Translations under genes and position numbers: made by a program
From: Amblyornis subalaris
Taxonomy: Eukaryota > Chordata > Aves > Passeriformes > Ptilonorhynchidae
Length of the DNA stretch: 64,000 nt
Assembly: GCA_018881555.1 (NCBI GenBank)
Contig: JACAXG010000009.1
Location: forward strand, 15,181,698-15,245,697
Direction of reading: 5' to 3'
Shown here: piece after piece, positions 14,001 through 28,525 of the stretch
How the letters are laid out: each line of letters opens with the position of its first letter
Position numbering within the stretch: the stretch's first letter is position 1
Notes under the pieces: generated by a model
Told to the model about the DNA's origin: nothing
Database searches by the model: none
The model's input: only the letters and a program-made list of their open reading frames with translations

Positions 14001-17000
14001 CAGCATCAGAGCCTCTTAAAGCTCCAAAGGAGCTACATCCCTCATGCCTGTGAGCAATGATGTATTTATACAGTGGGCCCTCACAGCACCAAGGAATACC
14101 TCATTTAAAACTCCCATCATTTAAATTCTCACATGTACATATTACTGAAGGGGCTGTGAGCCATTAAAAGGAAATGACTGAGAATAAACAAAATATTGTT
14201 TTGAGGAGGTGACTCTGTGTCCCATATAGCTTTTTTCGAAATACAAGGGCAGACATGTAAACATCAGGTATCGAGCTGGTGAACAAAAGGTGGGAAATTC
14301 AAAGTCAAGGCTGCTACTATGTCCTTGGTTGGCCCTTTGATGCCCTGTGATTACAAGAGCTTCACCTCCATGTGTGGCCTTGTTTATAAAATGTGTCACA
14401 GTACTTATTAACAGGGGTGCAAATTCTGCCTGCCTGCAATGCTGTTGCTTTATCCAGTGTACATCCAGGATTAAACTGGCCCAAGGCAAAAGTGAATGCC
14501 ACAATCCTTCCCAATGCCCTTCATGTTGCAGGGTTGCCCTCTCAGTCAGTATCCCTTGTTTATTGGAAGTAGTCCGCATTAACTGATTTAAACCGTCTTT
14601 TAACATGTGACGAGACAGAAATTATCAAAGAAACCATTAAAGCAAGTGCTTANGAAGATGTCTGCTGCATCTGACCTACATTTTACCCATCTGTTACAAA
14701 TCTGATTTATGGAAAAACTGAAATTATAATACTTCCTGAAAACCTAAACTTTTAACTTGGCCTAATTTTGTCGAGTCACATCCTTTTTTCGATACCTATC
14801 TGTCTTCTTACTAACCCAAGATACTCACATATAAGACCTAGAATGATAATGTTCCTAAGCCNCAGCTGATTATTTTCTCTGATGTCAGACATGGGAGATG
14901 CATAACAACGCAGAAGTCAGGATAACGAAATGGTGGAGCAGCACCAAGTAGGCTTTGCTGTGTGATTGCCAGCTAGGAGCCTTAGCAGGTCAGCAATCTG
15001 AATGATTATTTATGCAGAGCAGATTTGCAAGGAACCACACGTCTTTGTGCTAATTTCAGTGTCAGAGACATACAATGCTCTGTCACGTTAGGAAAAGGAG
15101 GGGAATGAGCAAAAGTGCTACAGAAAAGGATCTGGGAAATGAAGCTTTAATAAATTCTGCTGCAGTATGCCATCTGTTCCAACAGGAAATCTATGCTGTC
15201 ATAAATCTGAGTGTTGTGGCTAGAAAGACTAAGGGTATGCAACCCGAATTTGTAGATACTGTGTCATGAAAACTGCAGAATAGAGCTGAGGTATTAATGA
15301 GATGAAGTTGGATTCTTTTCTCATTGGAAATACTTTTTGATAATGCTTTTGTCTCCTTTATTTAATTCATTACATAAGCTTGGTAGGTGACAAGGTTTGT
15401 AAGAAACAACTAACACAAATATTGACAAAAAATTGACCCGTGTTCATTCACTGTGAGTAATTACTGAGTATGGCAATGTGTTTTCTACTCCTTTTGATGG
15501 GTAGAATTTTTACAAGGGAAGGGTTCTGAAGAAATCACCAGACCTCAGACTCTTAGGAAAAAGCCAGGTGAGAATCTAACAATAAACAGGACTAAAGTAC
15601 CTGAGCAAAATCTGAATCTTTCCTTCCTGTGTCTTTTAATTCCTACACAACTGAACAAAAGGTACAAGAACAAGATGCAATATAATTAATTATTTTTTAA
15701 TTAAACTTCCTATTACCCACAAACCACATTCCTGAACAAGGACTCCTTAAAACAAAAAGAGACCAAAAATGAGTCTCTGCTCTAAGGAATGTCTAATATA
15801 ATCTCTTTATTTCTATTTTTTATTATTCTCATTTGCACAAAGTACCTGCTAATGTTGCTTAGAACAGGGATAATAACATTACAGACAGACTAATATATGT
15901 GCTCTGTGACAGAGCTCTTTGGAAAGGGATTTCTGACTGTCTTCCATGACTACCAATGCCTTCTCCACAATAAGTTCTAACATAAATACCAATGGACTCC
16001 CTGCTTAACATTTGCTTTTTGTCAGTACCGGTCATGTACAGCTCAGTCACANAAATGCTGTGGAAAATTCTGATATCCATGCAGGATTTCAGAAAAAAAA
16101 GGTGACTTACTTTTGCAGAACTGTCACTATCCAGAAAATGTTGTAGCCCACCTAGAACTGGGACAGGAGCTAACGCGTACAGAGCATGCAGTACGCAAAA
16201 GCATACTTTTGTGAGTGTTGAGCATGCAAGGTCTTATAAGCTTACTTTAAAATAGGCCTTCCTTTCCCTGTTCTATCAGTTTCCACAGTTTGCAGAAGCA
16301 CATTTTGAAAAATCCTTTATTCAGCCACAGAAAAACCTCTTTTTTACACTTCATGTATATTCACATATGTTTGTTGGTACTGTAAATAGAATAGATAAGC
16401 CTCTTAAAAATCAAGGTCCATCTCTAAGCAAGCAAGACCTGAATAACAAATGTGCAGACTGATGATACAATCAAAGCTTAGTCATAGATAGTGACATAAA
16501 ATAGTAATGTAATTTATGCACCTTTTAAACTACAGGCAATTGTGTGTAAATATGCATTAAAGTCCACTAGTTTGTTCATGTAGGGCAATTTCAAAATTAG
16601 GAATTTTGAAAGGACTGAAGGGGTAAGTCAGGTTCTTCACATACTGATGCTTTTTTTCACCATATCATATGGCTTACAAAATCTATATCTTTTCCAGATG
16701 ATCCTTATGACCAACATGCAAGATGCACAGCATAGGACTACTGGGCAGAAGTGCTTGGCTCTCAGTGGTTCTGTTGGATCAAATCACTGGACAACTTTTC
16801 TATTCAGTACCTACTGCTTTTGCATTTTTTTAGCTTGGGAACAGGAACCCACCAAAACCAGGTTTTACTTGCTGGAATGCCCCTGGAACAAAGATGTCCT
16901 TTCTGTCAGGTGGTTCCAGAAACTGGCCACTTACAGAAATATGGAAGCGAAAGATTGCATATCCAGCTGTGCTGGGATTTATATGCACTGTGGAACTGTG

Positions 17001-20000
17001 ATTTGCCCATGCTTCTGAATGCTGAAACTGTCTTGTCAATGTGTAGTAATAAAAAAAAATGTGTTGACTATCTATGAGAAGCAGACAATGTATATATTGT
17101 TCAAACCAGGCATAGGGTAAACTTTCTCTCTTTACCCTCCCCACACCTTTAGTCCTCAGGTAGAAGAATGGGGAGGACATCGTGAGAAGTGGCAGAATGG
17201 ATGACGAGAAACTCCAGCAGTGCTTAGAAGGGCGAGAGTTGCTGCGCCAGAGAAATGCTCTGGAAAACATTTTGGGCTGCTCTGCTGCAATAACAATCTG
17301 AGTTTACTAAGTGTTTTGAAATGCACTTCCAAACTGAAAAACCTGCAACAGCCCCATGAAGTAGTTAAGACACAGCAAGTTGAAAATAGCCACTGATCTT
17401 CTGCTTGAAATCACATTAAGATGGCTTTGGCAAGCACACAGTGAGCTATAACAGAGATAGTTCAAGCTTTTTCTTCATTCTGCTGGACTCATGACCACAA
17501 AGAAAAGGCTTTGCTTGCTGAAGCAAAGGGTGGGAAGAGACGCACTTATCCAGATTCTCAGTATGCATCAATGAGTGTGAAAACACAGTGGAATCACAGT
17601 AGCATATAGCACCTGACAACATTCACCCATATATTTCACATAAAGAGCTAAGGAAAATTTAAGACATGCATAAAAATGTCTTCTAGAAAGTTTGTGGTAG
17701 GTTTTCACACTTAAAAGGTGGACTTTCTCAAGGAGTCAAGCAATTGTAATCATACTGTCTTAAAATCCTAACTTGGAGAACATGATAGCCACTGAGGAGA
17801 TTATGGTTTTATTTATCATTTGTATTGTGTAGGGCACAGAAAGGGAAAAAAAAATAAGGAAATCTGCCCCATTCTTTCAAAGAAATGTGGGTAGCTATTT
17901 CTGAGGCAGACTCTGGGCACTACGTGAATGAATGGAGGCTTTTACCTGCCACCCTGACTCAGGCATCAAAGATCTAAAATGCTATCAGACATCTAAGTTG
18001 TCCTTAATAAGAAAACTGTTTTATGCCTCATTTATAACAGGTCACTACATAGGAAGCCTAACTACTACCAGACACAAAGCCTGGATGCTTGGTGGGTGCC
18101 TTGCAGGGCAACAGTGTCCTTTGCTGAATCTACCCTTGCCCAGTATCCTAGTGGACACATCAGATACCAAAGGAAATTGAATTCAGATGTCTCAAATCCT
18201 AAACTAATAATACCTTAAATTTCTGTTTCTCAGAACTTTAGTGGCAAATANACAGAAAAGGAAAAGACAGGCTATTTGCTTTTTGTAGGGTTACACTGCA
18301 CTACCCACTGTTCTTGAACAGCAGGCTTAGGTTCATATTTTGAGGTCATCATCTGAATTGTGGGCACCATTTGTAAGAAAATTACCTCATTCGGTCAAAT
18401 CACAGTGCCTGTGATTTGCTGAAGAGACAGGACAGTGAATGCCCATGGTATGCCTAAGCAAATGTTTTGATCCACAATCTGGAAACACAAATGAAAACTA
18501 TGTGTTTTCCACTGTTTCCATTGGTTGGAAATACTCTGCTTACTGTCTTATTACTATTATATAATAGAAATTGTGAAAAAAGGGGATAAATATCAAGTTT
18601 GTTGAGAGTCATTATGACAGGCTGACATCAGAATAGTCATCAATCAAGCTGTCTCTTCGGTCTATATAAAGATTATCAAATACATGGTATTTCAAAGTGC
18701 TAATCTCTGCCTAAGTAATGCGTTAGCAGCTGCACTGTATTCCTAGGAGAGGAGTCCTTATTTCCCAAGAGCTCAGGAAAGCATCCCACTCATGTGGGAT
18801 GTTTCCATATCCCTATGCTGCTGCTGTACTCTTTTTCTCTTACTTCTATTGAATCCATAGTCAAAGTGGAAAGTCTGTGCGTATTCCCTGTTAACAACTT
18901 GTGCAGGATTTTGTCTACAACACCTAAAGAGAAGGTCAAAGGCAGATTGTTACATCTGACTCAGGAAGGAAAGACTGAATCAGCTATGCAAACAAAATAA
19001 ATCTGTATTATGGGGTAAAGAGATTGACCTTTAGACATAGTAGTGATAGCAGAATGGAACAGTCATAAAGCTGTTAACCAAATGATTTGGTCTGACAAGC
19101 TTGAATCAAACTGAAAAAAACTCTTTTTATCTTACATTTCTGCAATTCATCCTTGCAGCATTAAATTGTGTTTTGTGGACAAGTTCTAGTTAGGTATCTA
19201 ACAAAATGAAAAATCCCACATTTGTCACATAACAAGCCCAGAACTGGTCTGGGGTTGGACATCTCCTGGACTTTATTTCTTCAATATAAAAACTAACAGA
19301 ACTTCCCAGAATTAAAGATTTATAATCCTGGGCATTATGATAACTTATCACAGGCTTGAAAATGTGAAGTTAGCTAAAATGAAAAATCCCCTATACACAG
19401 CAACAAAAAAAACCCTCAGGGTTTTTGCAAAGCAGGACCTTAACAGCCAAATTTATAACTTTAGATTTTTACGGAGTACCAGTGATATACGGACTGGAGT
19501 ACATTTTCAGTGCAGGCACACCTGAGTTTGTTCCACAGCATTAAAAGCATTGTGCAGTTTACAGTTGAACCTGATCCATACAAGTCACTTTAGATCTGAA
19601 AACATCATGACAAAGAACAAGGAGTAAGGTCTGAAAATATTAGGCATTGCACAGACACTTACTAGGAAATGTGTCTTGCTGTAAGGAGTCTGCAATGCAA
19701 ATAAACATGATAGGGAATGACAGGAGGAGATAACATTGAGGAAGTGATTTGTCTAACAGAACAATGGCTGACTGCAGTATAGCATCTGGCTCCCCACCCT
19801 TCATAAGTTCAAGTCACAAATGTTTTGCCATTTTACAGNCATGCTATTTGCCCAAAAACAATTCTGATACTTGCTGTAAAGTAATGTCAAAACATTCGCT
19901 TCCCAATGAGGTTAAAACACCTTTAATCTCCTTTTGTTTCACCTACCTAGCAAGAAAACCACGCTGTTTACCGACTCTTGTGCTCCAGACACCAGAGCCT

Positions 20001-22121
20001 TTATTCCCTCTTTTAATGACTGATTAAATGATCAATGTAAACAGACATGTATCCTGTCCCCTGGGAAACCTGTGTTCCTAAAAGATTGTTCATTTGGACA
20101 CTATTAGTCAGAGTACCATAGGGCATGGAAACACTGGAGCTTTCCAAATTAAAAACACAGAGTGTGTAGTCAGAACATTGATGTAAGGCAGTTTGTGTCC
20201 TCTTTCTACCAAGGTATAGTGCAGGATGCTTTCAGGAAAGATGCCAATTCTCTCATAATGGATAATTATTTTAGACTATTCTGTCNTCTTCCAGTGCTGA
20301 ATCTCATCTTAATGGCAGCTTGAGAGATCTGTGGCCAGCTACATAATAGGACATTATCTGAGAAGTTCATTCCTCTTTTTATATTCTTAGTAGGCTTTGG
20401 GGAATAACAGATGCAGCCAACTGACAGACAAACGTTTTTACTTCCTTTACCCTTCCTCTCCTCCCAGAAGTACTGCTGGGAAGACACCCATTATCTCAGT
20501 TTGCAAACACACGTGCCTCGGTCAACTGACTGAGATGGAGGGGAAATGCAAGGGTAACATAAGCTGTCCTTTCTCTGGCTGGCTACTTGGCAGAGATGAG
20601 AAGCTGTCTGAGAGGGACATGAGTGATATTTCAGCACCATGAACTCACTGATCATTGTCACCTCTCTGAGGCAGTTTTAAAATGCATGCTGGAAAGCTGG
20701 TCCCCGTCATTGAACCAGGAAGTCCAGTGCAATGGGACTAGTCTGGAATTACTGGCTCAGATCCAGGCGAAAAATATTTAATCCTGAACCTATCACCTCT
20801 TAGTCACTTGACTCTGTAATGTCTTTAAGTGGCAAACTCCTTCTGAGGAACTTTTCCTAAAAAGGCATTCAAAGTGCCCAACACATTCAGGCCTTGCTCG
20901 TGGTTAAGGCCACAAGTTTCTAGCACAACAGAGCTCAACACTGATTCAAAGAGAAGCATTAGCTATTGGTTGATTTGCTTTTCTGGGCATTTTACCAACC
21001 TTAAGGAAAGAAGTCAGAAAATATTACTGTTAAATGAATGTTTTTTCCTAATGCTCTAAATTTCCAAGGTGATTAGAGGTTCTGGAGACCATTGTAGACA
21101 GGTCTAGAACAATGCCAGCAGCACTAGGTAAAGAAGCACATCATCCAAATCAGTAGACACATTAACCAAACACTTGAGTCTCTTAACTGTGAGGAATAAA
21201 GAGCTAGAGGCATGATATTGGAGGTGAGAAGGCTACTGAAGGCATTCTTGGGGATGATCTTTTATATTCTCCTAGAAAATAAAAGACTTCCAGTGAGAGG
21301 AAACAAAAGACCTGAACAGCAGGAATATTTTGGGACTGGAGCCAGGAAAAGAAGTCAGTAACAAAGGCTGGTAATTTTGCATGAATTGCTATTTTGTGTT
21401 GTTGAACACCAGGACACAGCTGGTGTACTGACGAACCTGAGGTTTTGTATTAACTGTATTGAAATGATAATTGAGTTTTTATTTTATGATTGCAGATGTT
21501 AGTGGATTATTGTTATTAAACCTATTAGTATAATAGTACAAATTGGAGTTTCTCTTTTCTTACAGTCTTATTTGTTGTAGGTTAAATCAAATTGAGATAG
21601 GTAGTAAATATTTAAAAACAATATAAAAGGTCAATTGAGGAGATAAAAGCACCAACAAAAAGGTAGAGTAGTTTGACTGTTTCAAATTCTTGAGAATTTG
21701 GAGTGAACTTACTGCCTTCTGCTATTACATTCCAGGCATGTACTTAGTGGTTCGGTATGGTGAACCCAGGTACAGTTCATGCAAGAAGTTTGTTTCATGA
21801 ACCATTGAANGAGCAATGGTCTGTTTCGCAAACCAGTTTCCCCCTTTCCCTCATCTGGGAAAAAAAAAAAAAAACAAAAACAAAACAATGGAAAAACCAA
21901 CTAGAACTGCAAATTATCTAATTTCTTGGGATATGTAGATTTCTGCCTGCCTAATGTGGACCATCTCAGAGCTGCTGTGTTTTCAGAGAGGAAGGTCTTC
22001 CTGATCATGTTTTCAGTGAATTAGTCTTTGTCTGAGTATCTCAGCTGAACACCCAACATGCTAACCATGATTGTCAATATCAGCTTATTACATAAGGAAT
22101 GCATTTTTCAGCTTACTCAGA
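8008..22121. other. Long unique non-coding stretch
   Basis: About 14 kb with no recognised gene, RNA gene or mobile element. The longest frames are 154 codons (minus strand, 14142-14606), 146 codons (minus, 16830-17270) and 123 codons (plus, 16647-17018). The last two overlap on opposite strands. None shows a recognisable motif. Many single N bases occur. An A-run of 15 with AAAAC units lies at about 21858-21889. Confidence 0.55.
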
Positions 22122-22178
22122 ATAGAATCATAGAATTGTTAAGGTTGGAAAAGACCTCTAAGATCAATCGAGTGAAAT
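22122..22178 (-). mobile_element. CR1 LINE 3' terminal remnant (minus strand)
   Basis: About 57 bp match the extreme 3' end of a CR1 element in reverse orientation. Two octamer-like units (AGAATCATAGAATTG on the plus strand) are followed by GTTGGAAAAGACCTCTAAGA and a degraded ATCGAGT. Severe 5' truncation is typical of CR1. The remnant has no coding capacity. Confidence 0.85.
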
Positions 22179-25100
22179 CATCAAAGTACATCATTTATTA
22201 TTCCAATTATTTATTGGCATAAAGATACATAACCCATTAGTCACAGTGGGTATCATATAAAACATGTCAAATGGGTGTACTATGACATTTGACTTGCTCT
22301 GCATGTTTTAGGTATACATTGCTTACATTAAGGCAGTTCACTACCCTTATGAACTTGCAATCTCTGTGGCCTTTAGACAACAGTTAAGGTCTTTCCCAGT
22401 ACAACCCAGTGGTTGCTCCTCCCTAGACAGCAAGATTTTTTTGAGACAATACTTTCTGCCAAGTCACACTTACAAATATGAAGCTCTGTTTTTTTTAATA
22501 CACCTTTCCAGGCTGTGATAAGTGGCCTTTGGCAGCTAACCAACCAGGCAGTGACAGGTGGTGAGGCACTAGAAGGTAGTCATGCTGCAATACGAATGAG
22601 CACTGCACTCTCATATGAAAATCTTGCACAGGAGTCCTCAAATGTGTTCAGAGCAGAGAAAATTGCAAAAGGATCATTCCANCCCCTTGTTTGGCTACAG
22701 ACATTTGGCTGTGGCTGATCCAGTGCCTGCTGATGCCCCTGAAGCCTTACCTAGGGCACAACTTCCAGACAACGTGTAAGTGCTACGATGAGCCTCTCTC
22801 TTTGCTCATGTGCGTGATTGGCAAGCTCAGCTACAAAATCCTGATAACTGATTTCTCCCAGAGAGTACTAAGGTTTACCCTTCCTCTGAGCTGTGAGTTA
22901 GGCTTCTGCTTTCAAAAGGAGGAATAAATTGTTGGGTTTGAAGACCTTGGGAAAGAACTTTAAACTCTTGTCTGTCTACGTGTTTGCTTTGAGACATATA
23001 AACAAAATAAAATAGTCATTGAAAACCCAGTCCTTGGAAATCACAAAATAAATATTTTCCACTTCCTTTTAACTATAGGAATTTATCAGATGTTCTTTGT
23101 GCACCACCCTCTCATGAAGAAAATTCATAATGATAAATATCTTGAAAAACATCTGGTTAGACACAAGGTTTACAATTCTCAATGTTCCTACTTTGTCATT
23201 AGCTGTTCTTACTTAGTTTAANTCATTTTGCAATGAAAAAATGTTATTCCAAAAAACAAAGTGAAAAGGTTGATTGAGAGGTGATAGCTGTAAGGTGCAG
23301 AGAAAAACTGGTGAGACCTTTTTTTTATTTTCTTTTGAATCCCTGTAGGAGCAGAGCCAGTTACGAGAGTCTGTATGCATGTGCTGTGCACATGTGTGCG
23401 TGCATTTCATATATAATTGTACATTCATACAGATATGCACACACAAACTTTTATCCATCCTTAAAGAAGCTGTAACACAGTTTCCTACTTGAGGGCAGTC
23501 AGTATAAAATAACCATTAATCTTCCAGCACAGCACAGGCAGTGACAGGGTAAGCTCCCACATTATGCTGCCAACAATCTTCCTGGACTGAGAAGTCCTTT
23601 CCTTTCTTGTCCTCTTGGCTGAGCCTACCTATAGACATGCCAACAAGCATTAAGAGTTATAGTGCTTTCTGTTATGACACCTGACTCATCAAGGTACTAA
23701 ACCACCTGCTTGATTTTGAGCATGGGAAATATTTCATTATTCAGGCACATTCTCGACTGCTATAGCTGAGCGGGCATCGGATTAGTCAGAAAACATAACT
23801 GGCAGCACTTACTCTCTCATTTCACACAGACTAACAAATGGTGACAGCAAATAGTCACTTCTTTCCCAGCCTATAGCTGAATTGCTGCATTGGATCCAAC
23901 AGGCAAATAAACATTCTCTGTAAGTCCTGTACTCTCAGATTTTTTTATATATTCATTTTAATTCAGGGCCAATTTATGTTTCCAATATGTACAAGCAGTT
24001 CCCATTGCTTTATAAAAGATTGTATTTGCAAGCTTGGAAGGGTCGTATTTTCCTCCTCTTGGTATCAGTGATGTTAAAGCTGCTCTTTACAGTACCAAAG
24101 TTTATGCCTGTTTAGCAGGTCAAAGCCTAACAGTAAAGTGCTATAATCTTAGTGAGAAGATCATGTCAAAATGCCAGTGGAATCAGGAACAATCCTTTCC
24201 TTCAAAGTACAGAATGTTACATAACAATCATTGACTTCAAAAAACGTAGACAGCATTGACCTTCCCCTGTAGTGCATGACTCTCAAGAAAAGGATTATAT
24301 CAATTGATTTCTTTCACTGTATCAATTTATTTCTTTCACATGACTTAGCCCTGAGAAACCGAGTGCTGCGCAAAATGGTTTCACAACCAACAGAGTAGCT
24401 TAGGGCGCCCACAGTGCAGAAGACAAAAGTAAAAAAAAAAAGTGAGATGAACTGTAAGGGCATGTGAAGGGATTCTATTCAGTATTTAAGGTGATCTTGT
24501 ATTTGTATCAACAGAATACTGTTGATTTAGCATACTGATACATAATTTAGTCGATGGTAGTTTGGAGCTAAAAGTGCCTTGTGATTTCAACGCACATCAA
24601 AGTGTTGAAATACGGCCAACAGAAGATTCACATACCAAAGGGTTCTGCAAGACCAAGTTCATTTTGGAAGTCCAGATACACATTCAGTGAAAATATGATG
24701 ACTGCTTTCCGAAGTTGATCTTACATGACTAGAAACAGCATGTATGCACCTTAATATCAAACCCACGCAAACGTTCTCTGTCACCATTTAAAATTCTACT
24801 GAAAACCTTGAAAATTAAAATCTTACAAACAAGTCAAAGTAAAACCTTGACATTAAGTGTATAGTTATTTCACACTTCAGTTGTTTTGGTTATGGATGCT
24901 AGGACAAGAACATGAATCTGAGTAACTAGAAATAGGTGGATTTCTTATTATAAAATACATTCACAGAGTGTTCTGCAAGGAACTAAACCTGCCCAAATGC
25001 AATCTTGACTTGAGCATATGTCCAATAATAATTTAACAAGAAAATGATCTGTACAAGAAATTAGCCTTCATGAAACAGTCTCTGGAAGCAGAACTTCCAC

Positions 25101-27270
25101 AGTTTCACACAATGGCGTGTAAATCAAGGGACCACCTCTCAGTTATACCTGTAACGACAGTGCTGCTCTACCTTTATCATTAGCAATGACTTCTCTTCTG
25201 CAAAGGGCTTCTGTTTAGGTTTCAGAGTGGTTGCTTCTGGCAGAGTTGACTGCATAGCTAGAGGTATTATCTTCCATAAGAAGGATGGTGCATATCAGAC
25301 TGTGCATTATTAACTACTCATTGCCCTCAAAAGACCTGCTCAAACTTTTCAGATTGATATTACAACTTTGTCTGATTTCTACTAATTACAATGGAATAAT
25401 TTGCTTTACTAACACTGCAAGAAATAATTTGGTAAATTCTAGCAAATTATATTTTCTGAACAAAGTAGTTGGGGGGGTCAATAAGTATTAAAATATTTTC
25501 TTATTTTTAATATGCAAATAAAACTGGTTAAGTCCACCACCCTGAACAGAAGTCAAAATTAAGCTTATATTTGAAAGAAGAAATATTGCGTATTCAAACA
25601 CATACATGAGAATGTTCTGTTTCACATATCTAACAAATTTATTAAACAAATATATGTTAATTATCTTTTTAAAAANTGCTTGAATCATAATTTTAAGCAA
25701 GTACAAAGAAGAAAATTAATGAACAGCAAAATCAACAATCCAATAAGAATTGGGGGGAAAAAAAGAATATTTTCAGGGAAAAAAATATAATCCAGTTTGA
25801 AAATCAAGCCAAGACATACCCAGTGGACTGAGTTCTTCAAGATCCAGGATTCCTCAGAACAGCAGCCAGGCAAAAGAGACAGCACCCAGCCAAAAAGTTC
25901 TGTATTTACCTTTCCTCTTTGAATAGAAGTTTCACACTGGATATGAGTTGCCCTCTTAGCAAACCCTTTTCTCAAAACAAATGCATTTTATGGAAATTTT
26001 TTTGTATCAATAAACAAGTATTTTCCAATTTCAAAGCATTCCACTTACCTCTCAGCAGTTCGACACTGTTTCTTACAAGCCATTCCACCACAGTGGCATA
26101 AAACCAACCAAACAGGTGGCCACCACATCAACATGGCACCAGACAGACATTCCTCAGGCCAAACTTCAACCATCAACTTAGCTGAAGTCACTGTGACATC
26201 TAATCTTTCTTCTGAAAAATCACCTTCACTTGTTAAAATAGAGAAGGCAAAATTATACCCAATTCTCAACAACTTGACAATGACATTGCTCTGAAATTTT
26301 TAATTCCCAAGGTTTTGTATAAGCATCTTCATATCTCCAATGCTTTGGGAAATTGTAGTTTATTTAGAAGTATCCTATACATTTTGTTATATCATGTATG
26401 TTTCTTCCAGAGCTGATGCTAACATAGAGCTACTGGATATGTGTGAATTTTTCTGGTTTTCTTTGAGCTGTTTCTGAAGGTTGAGTTTATTTTGTTGACA
26501 GCAGACTGAGCATGTGCAGATGTTCCTGTTTTATATGAGTAGCAGCTTTGGAGTGTTAAGTCTAAATCCAGTTGTGTGAGGGATACAGAGAAAACAAAAC
26601 AAAATTGCATTTTTTTAATTCGCTGCAGGCAAATTGCTACTGACCTTGTGGAAACTGCACGAGAAATGAATTTGTGGGAAGTAATTTTTACTTATGCACC
26701 ATGTGTACTTCTGCTTACACTATTACAGAACCCTGTGAGGAAGTCAACACGAACAAAAATTTAATACACAATCCGAGAACTATTAACATTTAATGAGGGA
26801 TTATTTTGTATAGATTAATTTTATATCAACAGTAATGAGTGGTTTTTTTCAGATTGTGGCAGTATTTATTCTTCACTGTACACTGAATGTAGGCTGATTG
26901 ACAATTTCAGACTAAATACCAGTAGCCCAAAATAATGTACTCCCTCTCTCAGCTTGTGCTTGAATATTCAAAACTGCAGATGTAGGAGTAAAATAGAAGA
27001 CAGAGANGTGTAAAAGATATTCAAATCTTACTGAGATTTGAGGTGCCAGATGTTTGACATTGGTTCACCTCAGTGAACTCTCTCTCCTTAGATAATTGCA
27101 ATTGGACATTATCAGGCCCACAGAAAAGTTTCAAATTTAAGATTCTAGACTTGCAAATTCTGTTCAATAATAATTCCCATAGAGTAGACCAATGAACTAC
27201 TATGCTTTTCTCACCCACTACAGAATTGCTGGATTAAATCCCAAACATGCATTTTTAAAATATTCTTAAA
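22179..27270. other. Unique non-coding sequence
   Basis: No gene recognised; frames are under 100 codons. Between about 23370 and 23450 the sequence is rich in alternating CA/TG and AT dinucleotides but is not a pure microsatellite. Otherwise it is plain AT-rich DNA. Confidence 0.55.
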
Positions 27271-27298
27271 TAGATAGATAGATAGGTAGATAGATAGG

Positions 27299-27341
<43 letters not shown>

Positions 27342-27349
27342 GATAGATG
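27271..27349. repeat. (GATA)n microsatellite
   Basis: About nineteen GATA units, with two GGTA interruptions near the 5' end and an uninterrupted run of about ten units after them. Long pure runs are usually polymorphic. The repeat also gives a dense array of GATA-factor core motifs, though this is most likely incidental. Confidence 0.95.
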
Positions 27350-28447
27350 ATATATAATCTGATTCTTTAAATCAGAGAGCTCAGTGGGGCTGGTTTCTTC
27401 AATGTGAGGTTTTTAACCAGAGCTGTATCAGCAAGGTACACTGTGCATACTCCTCTCCACATGTTCATATGGCTGCAACCACAGCATTAAGTCCATGTTA
27501 GGATGTTAATATTAGGCAATATTGATATGTGCAAAATGAGTTTAAGGGCCTATTATCTCACTTGCATAAGCAAACTATTTGCTTGTGAAACAATTTAGCA
27601 TCTGGTTTTACAGCAATAATAAATTATTCGTGTTCATTACTGCACTACTCCTACGGATAGAAAAGGAAAACCCACTTCAAAATGAAGACAGTCTGCAGTT
27701 ACATCTTAACAGCCTTACACTTATCACAGAAGAATTTGTGATACTTACCACTTCTGTTAAGTAAAATGGGGGCTACTCAAAATGAAAGAAGAAACGTTCC
27801 CCCACCCTCNCTCATGGCTGATCACCTAGATAAAAGGCTTAACAGACTTAAATTTAGTCATTCATGAATGTGGAGCATCAGTTAAAAGCTACAGCCTTCC
27901 CCACTGAAAATTAACTAACAGATATTTTGCACGTATTCAGGCTGTTAGGCTTTGCAGGAGATTGCAGAAATAGTATCAAGTGACTTCAGAGATTCTGTAG
28001 ACACCATGGTCATGCAGCAAGTGTGGAATATTTGGGTCTTTCCAGTCCTTAGTTAATATCTCCAGGCAATAAATGTCAGTCTGTAAAGGAAGGATAGAAT
28101 CTGAGAAGTATAGTGAGGGTGCCATGAATTCCTTCTCTGAATTGCTTTAATCATGTTATGGAGACTAATAAGGCATTGTGAGACCCATAAAAATAATTTC
28201 CATCAATATATTTTTTCACTGCCATGAAGTATTGCACCTTTATGATTAATCCCTTCATCACAAAGGAAAAAATAATAAAATACTGACCTGAAACAGATTT
28301 ACTGTTTTTTTTGACATATCAGTCTGTGAGTGGAATAAGAATTGTTTTGCACAGTAAGAAAAATGCCAGACTATTTCCTTCCCACTTCTGTATTTCATTC
28401 TAGGTGTAGGATGAGTGTATGTTCCGTACATAGAGAACATGCAAATT
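27350..28447. other. Unique non-coding sequence
   Basis: No gene or interspersed repeat is recognised; frames reach about 60 codons. Confidence 0.55.
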
Positions 28448-28525
28448 ACAGGTCTGATTATCAATATATGTTGTCTGGCCAGAGCCCAGCACAATGGAGA
28501 GTTACTCCAATTTACACTAACCTAA
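28448..28525. repeat. Possible degraded copy of the palindromic repeat
   Basis: CAGGTCTGAT near the start, and ATGGAGAGTTACTCCAATTT followed by ACAC near the end, resemble the two arms of the repeat at 31671-31770. The middle is unlike it. The assignment is tentative. Confidence 0.35.

Noticed and set aside
14142..14606. 154-codon minus-strand open frame, the longest in the window
   Set aside because: No recognisable domain, no splice or promoter context, and a 79-codon frame on the opposite strand; such lengths arise by chance in 64 kb.
16647..17270. Overlapping frames of 123, 108 and 146 codons on both strands
   Set aside because: Opposite-strand overlap and lack of motifs point to chance; several cysteines give no zinc-finger spacing.
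27271..27349. CRISPR-like or phased repeat array
   Set aside because: A pure tetranucleotide microsatellite without spacers.
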